NCBI RefSeq assembly: GCF_004793885.1
Contig: NZ_SRYG01000012.1
Coordinates: forward strand, 1-64,000
Length of the DNA: 64,000 bases
Direction of reading: 5' to 3'
Source: Dubosiella muris
Lineage (GTDB): Bacteria > Bacillota_I > Bacilli_A > Erysipelotrichales > Erysipelotrichaceae
A model generated the notes under the pieces. That model was not told the DNA's origin, made no database searches, and saw only the letters and a program-made list of their open reading frames with translations. A program made the translations under genes and the position numbers. This document shows positions 1 to 9,607 of this stretch, in pieces. Positions within the stretch are counted from its first letter, which is position 1, and every line of letters starts with the position of its first letter.

Positions 1-43
1 GAGAAAGAAGGCGTGTTTCTGGTTTTGAGAGATCGAACGACCA

Positions 44-68
44 CCTTGCCGCTGGCGAGGTTTTTTTT
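44..68 (+). terminator. Rho-independent terminator of an upstream gene
   Basis: A 7-bp stem (44-50 with 54-60, one G-U pair) with a 3-base loop is followed by eight T. It probably ends a gene lying left of the window; one forward frame stops at 26-28, but too little is visible to name that gene (topA is the usual neighbour of trmFO in Bacillota). Nothing else is seen in 1-90. Confidence 0.7.
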
Positions 69-90
69 ACGTTTTCGCTTGATTGAAATG

Positions 91-99
91 TGATAAAAT
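91..99 (+). promoter_or_regulatory. Extended -10 promoter of trmFO
   Basis: TG-A-TAAAAT forms an extended -10 element about 33 bases before the trmFO start. No convincing -35 hexamer lies at 17 bp, which is common for extended -10 promoters. Confidence 0.5.
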
Positions 100-131
100 A
101 AACTGATCTAGAAAGGAACGAGGAACCAATT

Positions 132-1439
132 ATGGACAATGCAAAAAAGAAAGTAACGATTATCGGCGCGGGTCTTGCAGGAAGCGAGGCCGCTTGGCAA
201 TGCGCCAAGCGAGGAATCGAAGTCGTTTTATATGAAATGAGACCGAAAAAGTATCCTCCCGCTTTTTCAACGGAGGGATTCGCGGAACTTGTATGCTCCA
301 ATTCGCTTCGTTCGAATAGCTTGAACAACGCGGTGGGTATTTTAAAAGAGGAAATGCGTCAGCTGGATTCGCTGATTATGCGGGCAGCCGATTTGGCACA
401 AGTCCCCGCCGGTTCCGCTTTGGCTGTGGATCGGCATCTCTTTTCCGATTTTGTGACGGAAACATTGAAAAATCATCCATTGGTCACAGTCGTCCATGAA
501 GAAGTGGACACAATTCCGCAAGGCCCGGTCATTGTCGCCTCCGGCCCGCTCACTAGCGAAGCCCTGGCCGCTTCGATTCAGGAATTTACCGGAAACGATC
601 CATTTCATTTTTTTGACGCGGCCGCGCCTATTTTGGAAAAAGACTCCATTGATTTTTCCAAGGCGTATTTTAAATCCCGCTATGACAAAGGCGAGGCGAG
701 CTACATCAACTGCGCGATGAATCAGGAGGAGTTTGACCGGTTTTACGACGCGCTTGTCAACGCCCAATGCGCCCATTTGCACGATTTCGAACAGGAAGTT
801 TATTTTGAGGGATGCATGCCGATTGAGGAAATGGCGCGACGCGGAAAGAAAACGATGTTGTTTGGTCCCCTGAAACCCGTTGGTTTGGAAAAAGACGGAG
901 AACATCCGGTCGCGGTGGTCCAGCTTCGTCAAGACAATGTGGCGGCCTCCCTTTACAATATTGTCGGCTTCCAAACCCATTTGACATGGCCGGAGCAAAA
1001 GCGTGTCTTTTCGTTGATCCCGGGTCTGGAAAACGCGGTCTTTACCCGGTATGGCGTGATGCATCGAAATTCATATTTGGATTCGCCAAAAGTGCTCAAG
1101 GAAACGTACCAGACCCAAAAGCGCGAAGATCTTTTCTTCGCCGGGCAGATGACAGGCGTGGAAGGCTATGTGGAGAGCGCGGCGAGCGGCTTGATTGCCG
1201 GTATTAACATGGCGCGTTATTTACAAGGGGAAAACTGCATCGAATTTGGCAATACGTGTGTTATGGGATCGCAGGCGTTTTACATTACCCATTGCGATTC
1301 CAAAAACTTTCAGCCGATGAACGCCAACTTCGGAATTTTGCACGCCAAGGAAAAATACAAGAAAAGAGAGCGGAAAGAAAAGCTCGCGCAGCAGGCGCTT
1401 GATCGAATCGAGGAAATTAAAGAGACGTATCATGTCTGA
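132..1439 (+). CDS. trmFO: tRNA (uracil-54-C5)-methyltransferase, folate/FAD-dependent TrmFO
   Basis: Makes 5-methyluridine at position 54 of the tRNA T loop, using methylenetetrahydrofolate as carbon donor and FADH2 as reductant, in the cytoplasm. The 435-residue length is typical. An N-terminal dinucleotide-binding motif [13 protein letters not shown] (residues about 10-22) binds FAD, and the family block around [13 protein letters not shown] follows near residue 50. The start has a GAGG ribosome site 8 bases upstream. The last 8 bases overlap xerC, so the two are translationally coupled. The pairing trmFO-xerC is the usual Bacillota order and supports the call. Confidence 0.97.
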   Translation: MDNAKKKVTIIGAGLAGSEAAWQCAKRGIEVVLYEMRPKKYPPAFSTEGFAELVCSNSLRSNSLNNAVGILKEEMRQLDSLIMRAADLAQVPAGSALAVDRHLFSDFVTETLKNHPLVTVVHEEVDTIPQGPVIVASGPLTSEALAASIQEFTGNDPFHFFDAAAPILEKDSIDFSKAYFKSRYDKGEASYINCAMNQEEFDRFYDALVNAQCAHLHDFEQEVYFEGCMPIEEMARRGKKTMLFGPLKPVGLEKDGEHPVAVVQLRQDNVAASLYNIVGFQTHLTWPEQKRVFSLIPGLENAVFTRYGVMHRNSYLDSPKVLKETYQTQKREDLFFAGQMTGVEGYVESAASGLIAGINMARYLQGENCIEFGNTCVMGSQAFYITHCDSKNFQPMNANFGILHAKEKYKKRERKEKLAQQALDRIEEIKETYHV

Positions 1440-2328
1440 GCTCATTGAAAATTTCCTGCGTTATATTTATCGAACGCATTCGGGATCGGAAAAAACTGTG
1501 GAAGCGTATAGACGGGATTTGGAGCAGCTGAAAAATTATTTGGTTTCCGAAGGCATTTCCGGCTTCGACGCGGTAAGCCGAAACCAGTTTATGGAATTTC
1601 TCGCGCAGCTGCGGATGCTGGATGATCAAAGCGTGGCCAGCGATGCGACCATTTGCCGCAAGCTTTCCACGTACCGCTCTTTTTATCAGTATTTGCATCA
1701 ATTCATCGGCATTCAGAACAATCCTTTGGAAGGAATCAAATCGCCGGGAAACAAAAGGAAAATTCCCGAGTTTCTTTTTTTGCATGAAGTGAAAAATTTT
1801 TTGAATACATATGATATTTCCCAACGGAACGATTTGCGGGATAAGACGATGTTTTCTTTGATGTACGCTTCAGGCTTGCGATTAAGCGAGCTGGTGAACT
1901 TGACCTGGAGTCAAATCGACCTCAATGCCCACATCGTCCACGTGGTCGGGAAAGGGGACAAAGAGAGAATCGTTCCTTTTTACGCCTCGCTTTCCAGGCT
2001 GCTTCAGGAATATCGCTTGCGATACTGGATGTTGTATGCCAAAGATGGGGAAACGGCGGTTTTTCTTTCCAATCGAGGACAGAAAATGACGCCGCGTGGG
2101 GTGCAGTTCGTCATGCAAAAGCACGCGGATCAAATCGGGATGGCGATGAAGGTGCATCCCCATATGCTTCGGCATTCGTTTGCGACCCATTTGATGGACA
2201 ACGGCGCCGATATTCGAATCGTGCAGGAGCTGCTTGGACACGCTTCGTTGTCGACGACGCAAATTTATACCCATGTTTCTTTGGCGAAAGTCCGCATGGC
2301 GTACGAACACAGCCACCCGCTGGCTTGA
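1432..2328 (+). CDS. xerC: Site-specific tyrosine recombinase XerC
   Basis: Resolves chromosome dimers at dif together with XerD. The ATG at 1432 (298 aa) is chosen over an upstream TTG at 1399 because it matches family length and overlaps the trmFO stop by 8 bases. An N-terminal SAM-like core-binding domain (1-95) precedes the catalytic domain with all six residues visible: R150 (ASGLR), K174 (VVGKGDKER), H244 and R247 (HPHMLRHSF), H270 (LLGHAS) and the nucleophile Y279 (TTQIYTHV). XerC rather than XerD is inferred from its position after trmFO. The hslVU and codY genes that follow xerC in many Bacilli are absent here. Confidence 0.93.
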   Translation: MSELIENFLRYIYRTHSGSEKTVEAYRRDLEQLKNYLVSEGISGFDAVSRNQFMEFLAQLRMLDDQSVASDATICRKLSTYRSFYQYLHQFIGIQNNPLEGIKSPGNKRKIPEFLFLHEVKNFLNTYDISQRNDLRDKTMFSLMYASGLRLSELVNLTWSQIDLNAHIVHVVGKGDKERIVPFYASLSRLLQEYRLRYWMLYAKDGETAVFLSNRGQKMTPRGVQFVMQKHADQIGMAMKVHPHMLRHSFATHLMDNGADIRIVQELLGHASLSTTQIYTHVSLAKVRMAYEHSHPLA

Positions 2329-2345
2329 AATTATGAATTCTTTCC

Positions 2346-2374
2346 TTGAAACCCGGAAAGAGGACTGCTATACT
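2346..2374 (+). promoter_or_regulatory. Strong promoter of rpsB-tsf
   Basis: TTGAAA (2346-2351), 17-bp spacer, TATACT (2369-2374) with a TG one base before the -10. Transcription would start near 2381, where GCGC-GTAT-GCGC (2381-2392) can form a small 5' hairpin, leaving a leader of about 100 bases before rpsB. Confidence 0.85.
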
Positions 2375-2483
2375 TAAAAAGCGCGTATGCGCAAATTCAC
2401 ACATCATGAATTCGATTGCCCGTGCACAGTTGTGTTGCTTTCGTTGGAAGTGATGGAGGATAAACGGAAAGGTAGGACTTAAC

Positions 2484-3416
2484 ATGTCAGAAATCGTATC
2501 TATTAAGAAAATGTTGGAAAACGGTGTACACTTTGGACATCAGACTCGTCGTTGGAACCCAAAAATGAAACCATATATTTACACGAGCCGCAATGGGGTA
2601 TACATCGTTGATTTGAACCAGACTCAAAAACAAATCGAGGACGCGTACAAAGCGTTGAAACAGATCAGTGAGAACGGCGGAAAAGTATTGTTTGTCGGCA
2701 CGAAAAAACAAGCGGCCGAAACAATCGAAGAACAAGCTCTTCGTTCCGGATCGTTCTTTGTCAACAAACGTTGGCTGGGTGGTCTGCTCACGAACTTCCG
2801 CACGATCCAGAAGCGCGTAAAACGCCTTGTTGAGATCGAGGAAATGGAAGCAAGTGGAAAACTTGAAGTATATACAAAGAAAGAACAAGCGCAGATTCTG
2901 AAAGAAAAAGCGAAATTGGAATCGTCGCTGGGCGGTATCAAAGAAATGAAAAAACTGCCGGACGCGATTTTCATCATTGATCCGAAAGAAGAGCACAACG
3001 CGGTTGCCGAAGCGAAAAAACTTGGCATTCCTGTGTTCGCCATGCTGGACACGAACTGCGATCCGGAAGACGCAGACTATCCAATCGCCTCCAATGACGA
3101 CGCGAACCGTTCGGTAAAACTGATCACGACGATCATGGCCGACGCGATCGTGGACGCCAAGGGCGGACTGCTTGAAATGGCTTACCTCGATGACACGACA
3201 GAAGATGTCACGATGGAAGACGTCATCCGTAACGTGGAAGCGCAAATCGCTGAGAACGAAAGACGTCGTCGTCTGAGAAACGAAGAGCGCCGCAAACGGA
3301 ATTTCGACCGCAGAAACCGTCGTCCATACAATGGAAACCGTCCAAACGGACCTCGTCCAAACGCGGGTGCCCAGGACGCGAAACCAGCTCCAGCTGCCCC
3401 TAAAAAAGAGGCTTAA
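2484..3416 (+). CDS. rpsB: 30S ribosomal protein S2
   Basis: Structural protein of the small ribosomal subunit that helps recruit S1 and mRNA. The body shows the S2 signatures [14 protein letters not shown] near residue 16 and the block [15 protein letters not shown] near residue 92. At 310 aa it is about 50-60 residues longer than the usual 230-260: after roughly residue 252 it carries a very basic, low-complexity tail rich in Arg, Asn and Pro, ending in an Ala/Pro/Lys segment. It is co-transcribed with tsf 40 bases downstream. A GGTAGG ribosome site lies upstream of the ATG. Confidence 0.98.
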   Translation: MSEIVSIKKMLENGVHFGHQTRRWNPKMKPYIYTSRNGVYIVDLNQTQKQIEDAYKALKQISENGGKVLFVGTKKQAAETIEEQALRSGSFFVNKRWLGGLLTNFRTIQKRVKRLVEIEEMEASGKLEVYTKKEQAQILKEKAKLESSLGGIKEMKKLPDAIFIIDPKEEHNAVAEAKKLGIPVFAMLDTNCDPEDADYPIASNDDANRSVKLITTIMADAIVDAKGGLLEMAYLDDTTEDVTMEDVIRNVEAQIAENERRRRLRNEERRKRNFDRRNRRPYNGNRPNGPRPNAGAQDAKPAPAAPKKEA

Positions 3417-3456
3417 TATAATTTAAATTCAAAAAAGAAACCAGGAGGAAATGAGA

Positions 3457-4344
3457 ATGGCAATTAGTGCAAAGCAAGTAAAAGAATTGCGTGAAAAAAC
3501 CGGCGCAGGCATGATGGACTGTAAAAAAGCCCTGACTGAGTGCGAAGGCGACTTGGACAAAGCCGTTGACTGGCTCCGTGAAAAGGGAATCAGCAAGGCC
3601 GCGAAAAAAGAAGGACGCATTGCCGCCGAAGGATTGACGCGCGTAGCGGTTGATGGAAACGTCGGTGTCGTTGTCGAGGTCAACTCGGAAACGGACTTCG
3701 TTTCGAAAAACGACCAGTTCCTGAATTTGTTGAATACGATCACGAACGCCGTGCTCGCCAACAAACCAGCCAACAACGAGGAAGTACTCGCGATCGCAAC
3801 GCCGGATGGCACGATCGAAGAGCTGATCACAAACGCAACCGCGACGATTGGAGAAAAAATTACGTTCCGTCGTTTTGCGATTGTTGAAAAGACAGACGAC
3901 GAGATTTTTGGAACTTATATGCACATGGGTGGATCCATTTCGTCTCTTGTTGTGCTGAAAGGCGGAAACGACGAAGTCGCAAAAGACATGGCGATGCAAG
4001 TAGCCAGCATGAATCCGACATACATTTCGCAAAAGGATGTTCCTGCGGAAGTTGTGGAACATGAACGCAATTTGCAGCAGCAAATCATGGCGGCAGACCC
4101 TGCCATGGCAAGCAAGCCGGAAAAAGTACTGGCGGGCATCCTGAATGGAAAAGTGTCGAAACACTTTAAAGACCAGTGCCTGATGGATCAGGAATATTTC
4201 AAAGATCCAAAAGAAAAAGTAGCTAATTTCTTGAAAAACAACAAAGCCGAAGTCGTAACGTTCGTACGTTTCGCGGCCGGTGAAGGAATCGAGAAAAAAG
4301 AAGAAAACTTCGCTGAAGAAGTTATGGCGCAAATCAAAGGTTAA
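3457..4344 (+). CDS. tsf: Translation elongation factor Ts
   Basis: Nucleotide exchange factor that releases GDP from EF-Tu. The N-terminal UBA-like domain carries the family signature VKELREKTGAGMMDCKKAL. The length (295 aa) is normal. An AGGAGG at 3443-3448 sits 8 bases before the ATG at 3457 but only 2 bases before an in-frame ATG at 3451, so 3457 is preferred. It forms an operon with rpsB and ends at a strong terminator. Confidence 0.98.
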   Translation: MAISAKQVKELREKTGAGMMDCKKALTECEGDLDKAVDWLREKGISKAAKKEGRIAAEGLTRVAVDGNVGVVVEVNSETDFVSKNDQFLNLLNTITNAVLANKPANNEEVLAIATPDGTIEELITNATATIGEKITFRRFAIVEKTDDEIFGTYMHMGGSISSLVVLKGGNDEVAKDMAMQVASMNPTYISQKDVPAEVVEHERNLQQQIMAADPAMASKPEKVLAGILNGKVSKHFKDQCLMDQEYFKDPKEKVANFLKNNKAEVVTFVRFAAGEGIEKKEENFAEEVMAQIKG

Positions 4345-4355
4345 TTGAACTTTTT

Positions 4356-4384
4356 AAGAGACATCACGCGGTGTCTCTTTTTTT
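4356..4384 (+). terminator. Terminator of rpsB-tsf
   Basis: Stem AAGAGACA (4356-4363) with TGTCTCTT (4372-4379), extended by two further pairs around an ACGC loop, followed by a T run. It insulates the ribosomal operon from the arginine operon. Confidence 0.95.
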
Positions 4385-4468
4385 GTTCTTTGAATTGGTT
4401 GTATGAAACAAAACGAAGGATAAAATGTTATGGAATTTTCATTTCTTGAAAAATTTTCAGAAAAATAC

Positions 4469-4497
4469 TTGAAACCACAAAACCACCGGCGTATAAT
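4469..4497 (+). promoter_or_regulatory. Promoter of the T-box/arg operon
   Basis: TTGAAA (4469-4474), 17-bp spacer, TATAAT (4492-4497). Predicted start near 4504, directly before the T-box leader. Confidence 0.85.
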
Positions 4498-4503
4498 TAC
4501 GAA

Positions 4504-4738
4504 CTATAAATAATGAAAGCATTGAAGAGAAGGAGTAGGCAAGAAGAGGTTTCCTAGCGAGCCGCGTTGGTGGAAGGCGGCAGACGCTCGTTGCTGAACG
4601 TGTCTTGGAGTGGATATGCGAAGTCGTCGAGTATGTCCCGTATTCCTGCGTTAAAGGGTAGAGAGTCTTCCTGAGGGAAGGAATAAAGGTGGTACCGCGA
4701 TCCAGTCGTCCTTTTCGATTCGAAGAGGACTTTTTTTT
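4504..4738 (+). promoter_or_regulatory. T-box leader controlling argGHCJBDF
   Basis: A tRNA-sensing transcription attenuator. The diagnostic T-box sequence AAAGGTGGTACCGCG is at 4685-4699. Stem I shows an AGTA at 4534-4537, a CAAGA/TCTTG helix (4540-4544 with 4603-4607), and a distal arm with the GGTGG loop at 4569-4573. The block beginning GAGTATG at about 4630 corresponds to the region between Stem I and Stem III. An uncharged tRNA would stabilise the antiterminator. The specifier codon is not certain: after GAGT (4608-4611) the candidates are GGA (4612-4614) or GAT (4613-4615), while an Arg codon CGA lies at 4619-4621. Confidence 0.93.
4708..4738 (+). terminator. T-box regulated terminator
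   Basis: A 9-bp stem (4708-4716 with 4722-4730, one G-U) and a T8 run directly after the T-box sequence. It is the off-state of the switch upstream of argG. Confidence 0.92.
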
Positions 4739-4758
4739 ATTGAAAGGAGATGGTTTGA

Positions 4759-4809
4759 ATGATTGAGGACCGAACGAATCAAGCAAGAAAACACATCGAC
4801 AGAAAATAG
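4759..4809 (+). CDS. Putative 16-residue leader peptide upstream of argG
   Basis: A short ORF between the T-box terminator and argG encodes MIEDRTNQARKHIDRK and stop. AAAGGAG at 4743-4749 lies 9 bases before its ATG, a good ribosome site. Three of its sixteen codons are Arg (CGA, AGA, AGA). It ends 34 bases before argG. It might couple translation to argG or sense arginine, but it could equally be chance; no homologue is known to me. Confidence 0.35.
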   Translation: MIEDRTNQARKHIDRK

Positions 4810-4843
4810 AAAAACATCAAGGAGAGAGTAGAGGAGAAAAATC

Positions 4844-6106
4844 ATGAATACAAAACCCAATAAAAAATATCAAAAAATCGTATTGGCCTATTCGGGCGGA
4901 CTGGACACTTCCGTATTGATTCCATGGCTCAAGGAAAACTACGGCTGTGAAGTCATCGCGGTTTCCGGCAACGTCGGACAGGCATCCGAACTGGAAGGTC
5001 TTGAAGAAAAAGCGCTGAAAACCGGCGCCTCCAAATTGTACATCGAAGATTTGACAAAAGAGTTTGTCGACGACTACATCATCCCGACGATCCAGGCCGG
5101 GGCGACGTATGAGCAGTACTTGCTGGGCACATCGTTTGCCAGACCGTTGATTGCGAAACGAATCGTTGAAATCGCCAAAGCCGAAGGCGCCGACGCCATT
5201 TGCCACGGCTGTACGGGAAAAGGAAACGACCAGGTGCGGTTCGAACTGGCCATCAAGGCGTTCGCGCCTGATATGGACATTATCGCGCCATGGCGGTTTT
5301 GGGAGCTGAACTCCAGAGAAAAGGAAATCGCCTATGCCGAGGAGCATCAAATTCCATTGAAAATCAACAAGGAAACGAACTACTCCAAAGATAAAAACCT
5401 GTGGCATTTGTCCCATGAAGGACTCGATTTGGAAGATCCGGCCAACGAGGCGCCAATCAATGTGGAAGGCTTTTTGGAACTTGGCGTTTCTCCACAGCAG
5501 GCGCCGGACGAACCAACCGAAATCACGATTCATTTCGAAAACGGCAAGCCAACCGCGCTCAACGGAGAAACGATGGATAGCGTCGCACTCATCGAAGCGC
5601 TGAACAAAGTCGGCGGCGCCAACGGCATTGGCATTCTCGACATCGTGGAAAACCGGCTCGTCGGCATGAAGTCCAGAGGCGTGTATGAGACGCCGGGCGG
5701 AACGATTCTTTACGCCGCCCACAACAAACTGGAGGAAATCACGCTGGACAAGGAAACGAAACACTACAAAGAGCTCGTCGCTCTGAAGTTTGGCGAACTC
5801 GTATACAACGGACTGTGGTACACGCCGCTGCGCAAAGCGCTCAGCGCGTTCGTGGACGAAACCCAAAAAACGGTAACCGGCGACGTCAAATTGAAACTAT
5901 ATAAAGGCAACATCATTCCTTGCTCCGTCACTTCGCCATATTCGCTGTACTCGGCCGGCATGGCGACGTTCGACGAGGACGATTGCTATGACCAGGCGGA
6001 TTCGGCCGGCTTCATCAACTTGTTCGGCTTGCCAATCAAAGTTCGGGCGCTGCAGGATCAAATGCTGAGTGAGCAAACCGGAAACCACTTCCCGGATGTG
6101 GAATAA
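4844..6106 (+). CDS. argG: Argininosuccinate synthase
   Basis: Condenses citrulline and aspartate with ATP to argininosuccinate, the seventh step of arginine synthesis. The N-terminal PP-loop motif [14 protein letters not shown] (residues about 10-23) binds ATP, and [15 protein letters not shown] near residue 120 is a family hallmark. The length of 420 aa is slightly above the usual 400. GAGGAG lies 7 bases before the ATG. It is the first main gene of a seven-gene operon behind the T-box and is followed after 14 bases by argH. Confidence 0.97.
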   Translation: MNTKPNKKYQKIVLAYSGGLDTSVLIPWLKENYGCEVIAVSGNVGQASELEGLEEKALKTGASKLYIEDLTKEFVDDYIIPTIQAGATYEQYLLGTSFARPLIAKRIVEIAKAEGADAICHGCTGKGNDQVRFELAIKAFAPDMDIIAPWRFWELNSREKEIAYAEEHQIPLKINKETNYSKDKNLWHLSHEGLDLEDPANEAPINVEGFLELGVSPQQAPDEPTEITIHFENGKPTALNGETMDSVALIEALNKVGGANGIGILDIVENRLVGMKSRGVYETPGGTILYAAHNKLEEITLDKETKHYKELVALKFGELVYNGLWYTPLRKALSAFVDETQKTVTGDVKLKLYKGNIIPCSVTSPYSLYSAGMATFDEDDCYDQADSAGFINLFGLPIKVRALQDQMLSEQTGNHFPDVE

Positions 6107-6120
6107 GCGGAGGGAACGTT

Positions 6121-7509
6121 ATGAAAATGTGGGCAGGACGCTTCGCGGTCGAAACGGACGCGCTCGTCAACGATTTCAACTCTTCCATTCCGTTTGACTG
6201 CCGGCTGTATCCGTACGATATTCAAGGATCGCTCGCGCATTCGCAAATGCTGTGCGATCAGGGGATTTTGTCAAAAGAGGACAAAGACGCGATCCATGGC
6301 GGACTCAACGAGTTGCTCGAGGAAATGAACGCGGGAAAGATCGCGTTTACGCCCCAGTACGAGGACATTCATATGTGCGTCGAGGAGCTGCTGACAAAAA
6401 AAATCGGCGACGCCGGCAAGCGGCTTCACACCGGACGAAGCCGCAACGACCAGGTCGCGCTCGATATGCGGCTGTACACCCGCGACCAAATCGGGATCAT
6501 CCATGAAAAAGTCCGCCGCTTTTTGAAGGTGCTCGTCGATCTGTCCAAAAACAACTTGGAGACGATCATGCCCGGCTACACGCATTTGCAGCGGGCGCAG
6601 CCCATCACGTTCGCCCATGTGATGATGGCGTACGCCAACATGCTTAAACGCGATGTCATCCGGCTGGAAAACACGTACGATCTCATGAACGAGTCGCCTC
6701 TTGGCTGTGGCGCGCTGGCGACTACGACGTATCCGATCGACCGAAACGCCACGGCGCAAATGCTCGCGTTCAAACAGCCATGCGACAATTCGCTTGACGG
6801 CGTGAGCGACCGGGACTACTGTGTCGAGCTGGCGAGCGATCTTTCGATCTTGATGATGCATTTGTCAAGACTAAGCGAGGAAGTCATCGCCTGGTGCTCG
6901 TGGGAGTTTAAATTCATCGAATTGAGCGACGCCTTCGCGACCGGCTCAAGCATTATGCCGCAAAAGAAAAATCCGGACATCTGCGAGCTTGTCCGGGGCA
7001 AAACGGGACGGGTGTATGGCGATTTGAATACGCTTCTGGTCATGCTCAAAGGAATCCCGCTTGCCTACAACAAAGACATGCAGGAGGACAAGGAAGCGCT
7101 CTTTGACGCCATCGACACAGTCAACATGTGTCTTGATGTGCTCGTGCCGATGTTCCAAACGATGCGGCTGTACAAGGGCAACATGCTGAAAGCCGCGCAA
7201 CAAGGCTTTTTGAACGCGACCGACTGCGCCGATTATTTGACGAAAAAAGGGCTGCCGTTTCGCGACGCCTACAAAATCAGCGGGTCGATGGTGGCCTGGT
7301 GCATCGAGAACAAAAAGACGCTCAACGAGTTGACGCTGGAACAGTTCCAGTCGTTCCATCCTTTGTTCGAAGCCGATGTGTACGAGGCCATCGACTTGCT
7401 GCAATGCGTGCAGGCCAGACAAGTCCACGGCGGACCGGGCAAGGCGTCCGTTCAAAAACAAATTCAAGCCATAGAGCAATTTTTAGAAAGCAGGGAAGCC
7501 GATGCGTAA
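6121..7509 (+). CDS. argH: Argininosuccinate lyase
   Basis: Splits argininosuccinate into arginine and fumarate, the final step of the pathway. It belongs to the fumarase/aspartase superfamily: the N-terminus begins MKMWAGRF, HTGRSRNDQ lies near residue 100, and the signature loop GSSIMPQKKNPD containing the catalytic serine is near residue 280. The length of 462 aa is typical. GGAGGG precedes the ATG. Its last 8 bases (ATGCGTAA) overlap the start of argC, suggesting coupled translation. Confidence 0.97.
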   Translation: MKMWAGRFAVETDALVNDFNSSIPFDCRLYPYDIQGSLAHSQMLCDQGILSKEDKDAIHGGLNELLEEMNAGKIAFTPQYEDIHMCVEELLTKKIGDAGKRLHTGRSRNDQVALDMRLYTRDQIGIIHEKVRRFLKVLVDLSKNNLETIMPGYTHLQRAQPITFAHVMMAYANMLKRDVIRLENTYDLMNESPLGCGALATTTYPIDRNATAQMLAFKQPCDNSLDGVSDRDYCVELASDLSILMMHLSRLSEEVIAWCSWEFKFIELSDAFATGSSIMPQKKNPDICELVRGKTGRVYGDLNTLLVMLKGIPLAYNKDMQEDKEALFDAIDTVNMCLDVLVPMFQTMRLYKGNMLKAAQQGFLNATDCADYLTKKGLPFRDAYKISGSMVAWCIENKKTLNELTLEQFQSFHPLFEADVYEAIDLLQCVQARQVHGGPGKASVQKQIQAIEQFLESREADA

Positions 7510-8416
7510 ACCAAAAGTGTACATTGACGGGCAGGCGGGAACGACCGGTCTGCAAATCGTGGAACGATTGAAACATCGCGACGACATCGAACTGCTGCAA
7601 ATCGACGAGGCGCTTCGAAAAGACGAAGCGGCCCGGAAGCAGATGTTCGAGCAGGCGGATCTGGCGTTTTTATGCCTGCCGGATGCGGCCGCCATCGAGG
7701 CGGTGCAGCTGGCCGAAGGCACGGGAACGAAGATCATCGACGCCTCCACCGCGCACCGGACGACATGGACATACGGATTTCCGGAGCTGTCCGACGCGCA
7801 TCGTCGCGAGATCCAAACCGCGCAGCGCGTCGCCAATCCGGGCTGTCACGCGACGGGATTGACCGCGATTGTGTATCCGCTCGTTCAAAGCGGCCTCGTA
7901 TCGCCAGACGAAGTCGTCCACGCGTTTTCTCTGACGGGATATTCCGGAGGCGGAAACAAGATGATTGCCGAATACGAAAGCCGTAAGAGCCATCCGTTGT
8001 TTTCACCGCGCATTTATGGCTTGAACATGGATCACAAGCATTTGCCGGAAATGCAAAAGATTTGCGGGTTGAACAACGAGCCTTTGTTTACACCCATTGT
8101 GGACGACTACTACAACGGCATGCTCGTTTCGGTACAGCTTGAACAGGAGCCGCAAACGGTGTATGAAACTCTGAGCGCGGCGTATGCCGGCAAGCCGCTT
8201 ATCCAAGTCGAAATGGTCAAAGAGCCGATGCTGGCCGCCAACGCGCAGGCCGACACCGACGAGCTGAAGATCTATGTCGGTGGCAGCAAGAAAAAAACGA
8301 TCGTGACCGCCTCGTTTGACAATTTAGGAAAAGGCGCTTGCGGCGCGGCGATCCAAAATATGAATTTAATGCTTGGGCTCGACGAGTTCGAGGGATTGAG
8401 AAAAAAGGAAGGATAG
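7502..8416 (+). CDS. argC: N-acetyl-gamma-glutamyl-phosphate reductase, short type 2
   Basis: NADPH-dependent reduction of N-acetylglutamyl phosphate to the semialdehyde, third step of ornithine synthesis. The short 304-residue form with GQAGTTGLQI at the N-terminal nucleotide fold and NPGCHATG carrying the catalytic Cys (about residue 117) matches the type 2 reductases rather than the longer type common in Bacilli. The start overlaps the argH stop by 8 bases; argJ follows after 6 bases. Confidence 0.93.
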   Translation: MRKPKVYIDGQAGTTGLQIVERLKHRDDIELLQIDEALRKDEAARKQMFEQADLAFLCLPDAAAIEAVQLAEGTGTKIIDASTAHRTTWTYGFPELSDAHRREIQTAQRVANPGCHATGLTAIVYPLVQSGLVSPDEVVHAFSLTGYSGGGNKMIAEYESRKSHPLFSPRIYGLNMDHKHLPEMQKICGLNNEPLFTPIVDDYYNGMLVSVQLEQEPQTVYETLSAAYAGKPLIQVEMVKEPMLAANAQADTDELKIYVGGSKKKTIVTASFDNLGKGACGAAIQNMNLMLGLDEFEGLRKKEG

Positions 8417-8422
8417 GAAGGA

Positions 8423-9607
8423 ATGGAAACTCCACAAGGATTTTATGCCGGTGCTTGTCATTGCGGCATTCGAAAAAACCAAACAAAAAACGACGTGGCG
8501 CTCATCTATTCAAGCGTGCCATGCCAGGTTGGCGCCGTGTATACGAAAAACGTCGTCAAAGCGGATCCGCTTTTGCTGAATAAGGAAACGCTCAAAAACC
8601 ACGAGGCGCAAGCGGTCATCGTCAATTCAGGCAACGCCAACGCCTGCGCGCTCCATGGTATGGAAAACGCCATCCGCGAGCAAAAGGCGGCGGCCAAGTT
8701 TTTAGATATCGCGCCCGACCAGGTGCTCGTCGCCTCCACGGGCGTCATCGGTGTGGAGCTGCCGGTGGAATGCATTGAGGAGAATTTGTCTTCCTTACAA
8801 TTAGGCACCACCATCGAAGAAGCGGCCAACGCGATCATGACGACGGATACCACCGAGAAAATCGCGGAAGCGACGGTCGTTTTGGATGGAAAGTCGGTTC
8901 GTATTCTTGGTATCTGCAAAGGATCGGGAATGATCCATCCCAACATGGGAACGATGCTCGCGTTTATTTTGACGGATTGTGCCATCGACCACACCCTCCT
9001 TCAAAAAGCGCTGCTCGACAATACGAATCAAACGTTCAACCGCGTCAGCGTGGATGGCGACACGTCGACCAACGACATGTGTCTTGTCATGGCCAACGGA
9101 CTGGCTGGCAATCCAACGATCGTGAAAGAAGACGAATCGTTCGTTTTGTTCCAGCAGGCGCTAAAAACCGTTATGGAAAGCCTGGCGGTTCAAATCGCCA
9201 AAGACGGCGAGGGAGCGAGCCGGCTGATTACTTGCCGCGTCAAGGAAGCCAAAGAGGAGGACCAGGCTGAAACTTTGGCCAAGGCGGTCGTTTCCTCGTC
9301 GTTATGCAAAGCGGCGATGTTTGGACACGACGCCAACTGGGGCCGGGTGCTTTGCGCGATGGGCTATTCGGGAGCCGAATTTGATCCGGCGCTTGTCGAT
9401 GTCGCGTTTGCGTCGGCTTGCGGATGTGTCAAGGTGTGCGCGCAAGGCAAAGGCGTGCCATTTTCCGAGGAACTTGCCGCGGCGATTCTTTCCGAGGATG
9501 AAATCGACATTGAAATCAACCTTCACGAAGGAAACGCCGAATGCACGTGCTGGGGGTGCGACTTGACTTACGACTATGTCAAAATCAACGGGGACTACCG
9601 GACATGA
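8423..9607 (+). CDS. argJ: Glutamate N-acetyltransferase / amino-acid acetyltransferase ArgJ
   Basis: Recycles the acetyl group from N-acetylornithine to glutamate and may also use acetyl-CoA, closing the cyclic arginine pathway. The precursor self-cleaves before a threonine; the motif GSGMIHPNMGTML places this at Gly176-Thr177, giving alpha and beta chains. No argA or argE is visible in this operon, consistent with the cyclic route. The length of 394 aa is normal. An AGGAAGGA ribosome site precedes the ATG; the stop overlaps argB as ATGA. Confidence 0.95.
   Translation: METPQGFYAGACHCGIRKNQTKNDVALIYSSVPCQVGAVYTKNVVKADPLLLNKETLKNHEAQAVIVNSGNANACALHGMENAIREQKAAAKFLDIAPDQVLVASTGVIGVELPVECIEENLSSLQLGTTIEEAANAIMTTDTTEKIAEATVVLDGKSVRILGICKGSGMIHPNMGTMLAFILTDCAIDHTLLQKALLDNTNQTFNRVSVDGDTSTNDMCLVMANGLAGNPTIVKEDESFVLFQQALKTVMESLAVQIAKDGEGASRLITCRVKEAKEEDQAETLAKAVVSSSLCKAAMFGHDANWGRVLCAMGYSGAEFDPALVDVAFASACGCVKVCAQGKGVPFSEELAAAILSEDEIDIEINLHEGNAECTCWGCDLTYDYVKINGDYRT

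Noticed and set aside
4817-5866. Minus-strand frame of 349 codons opposite argG
   Set aside because: Antisense to a conserved enzyme, no start context, low-complexity translation.
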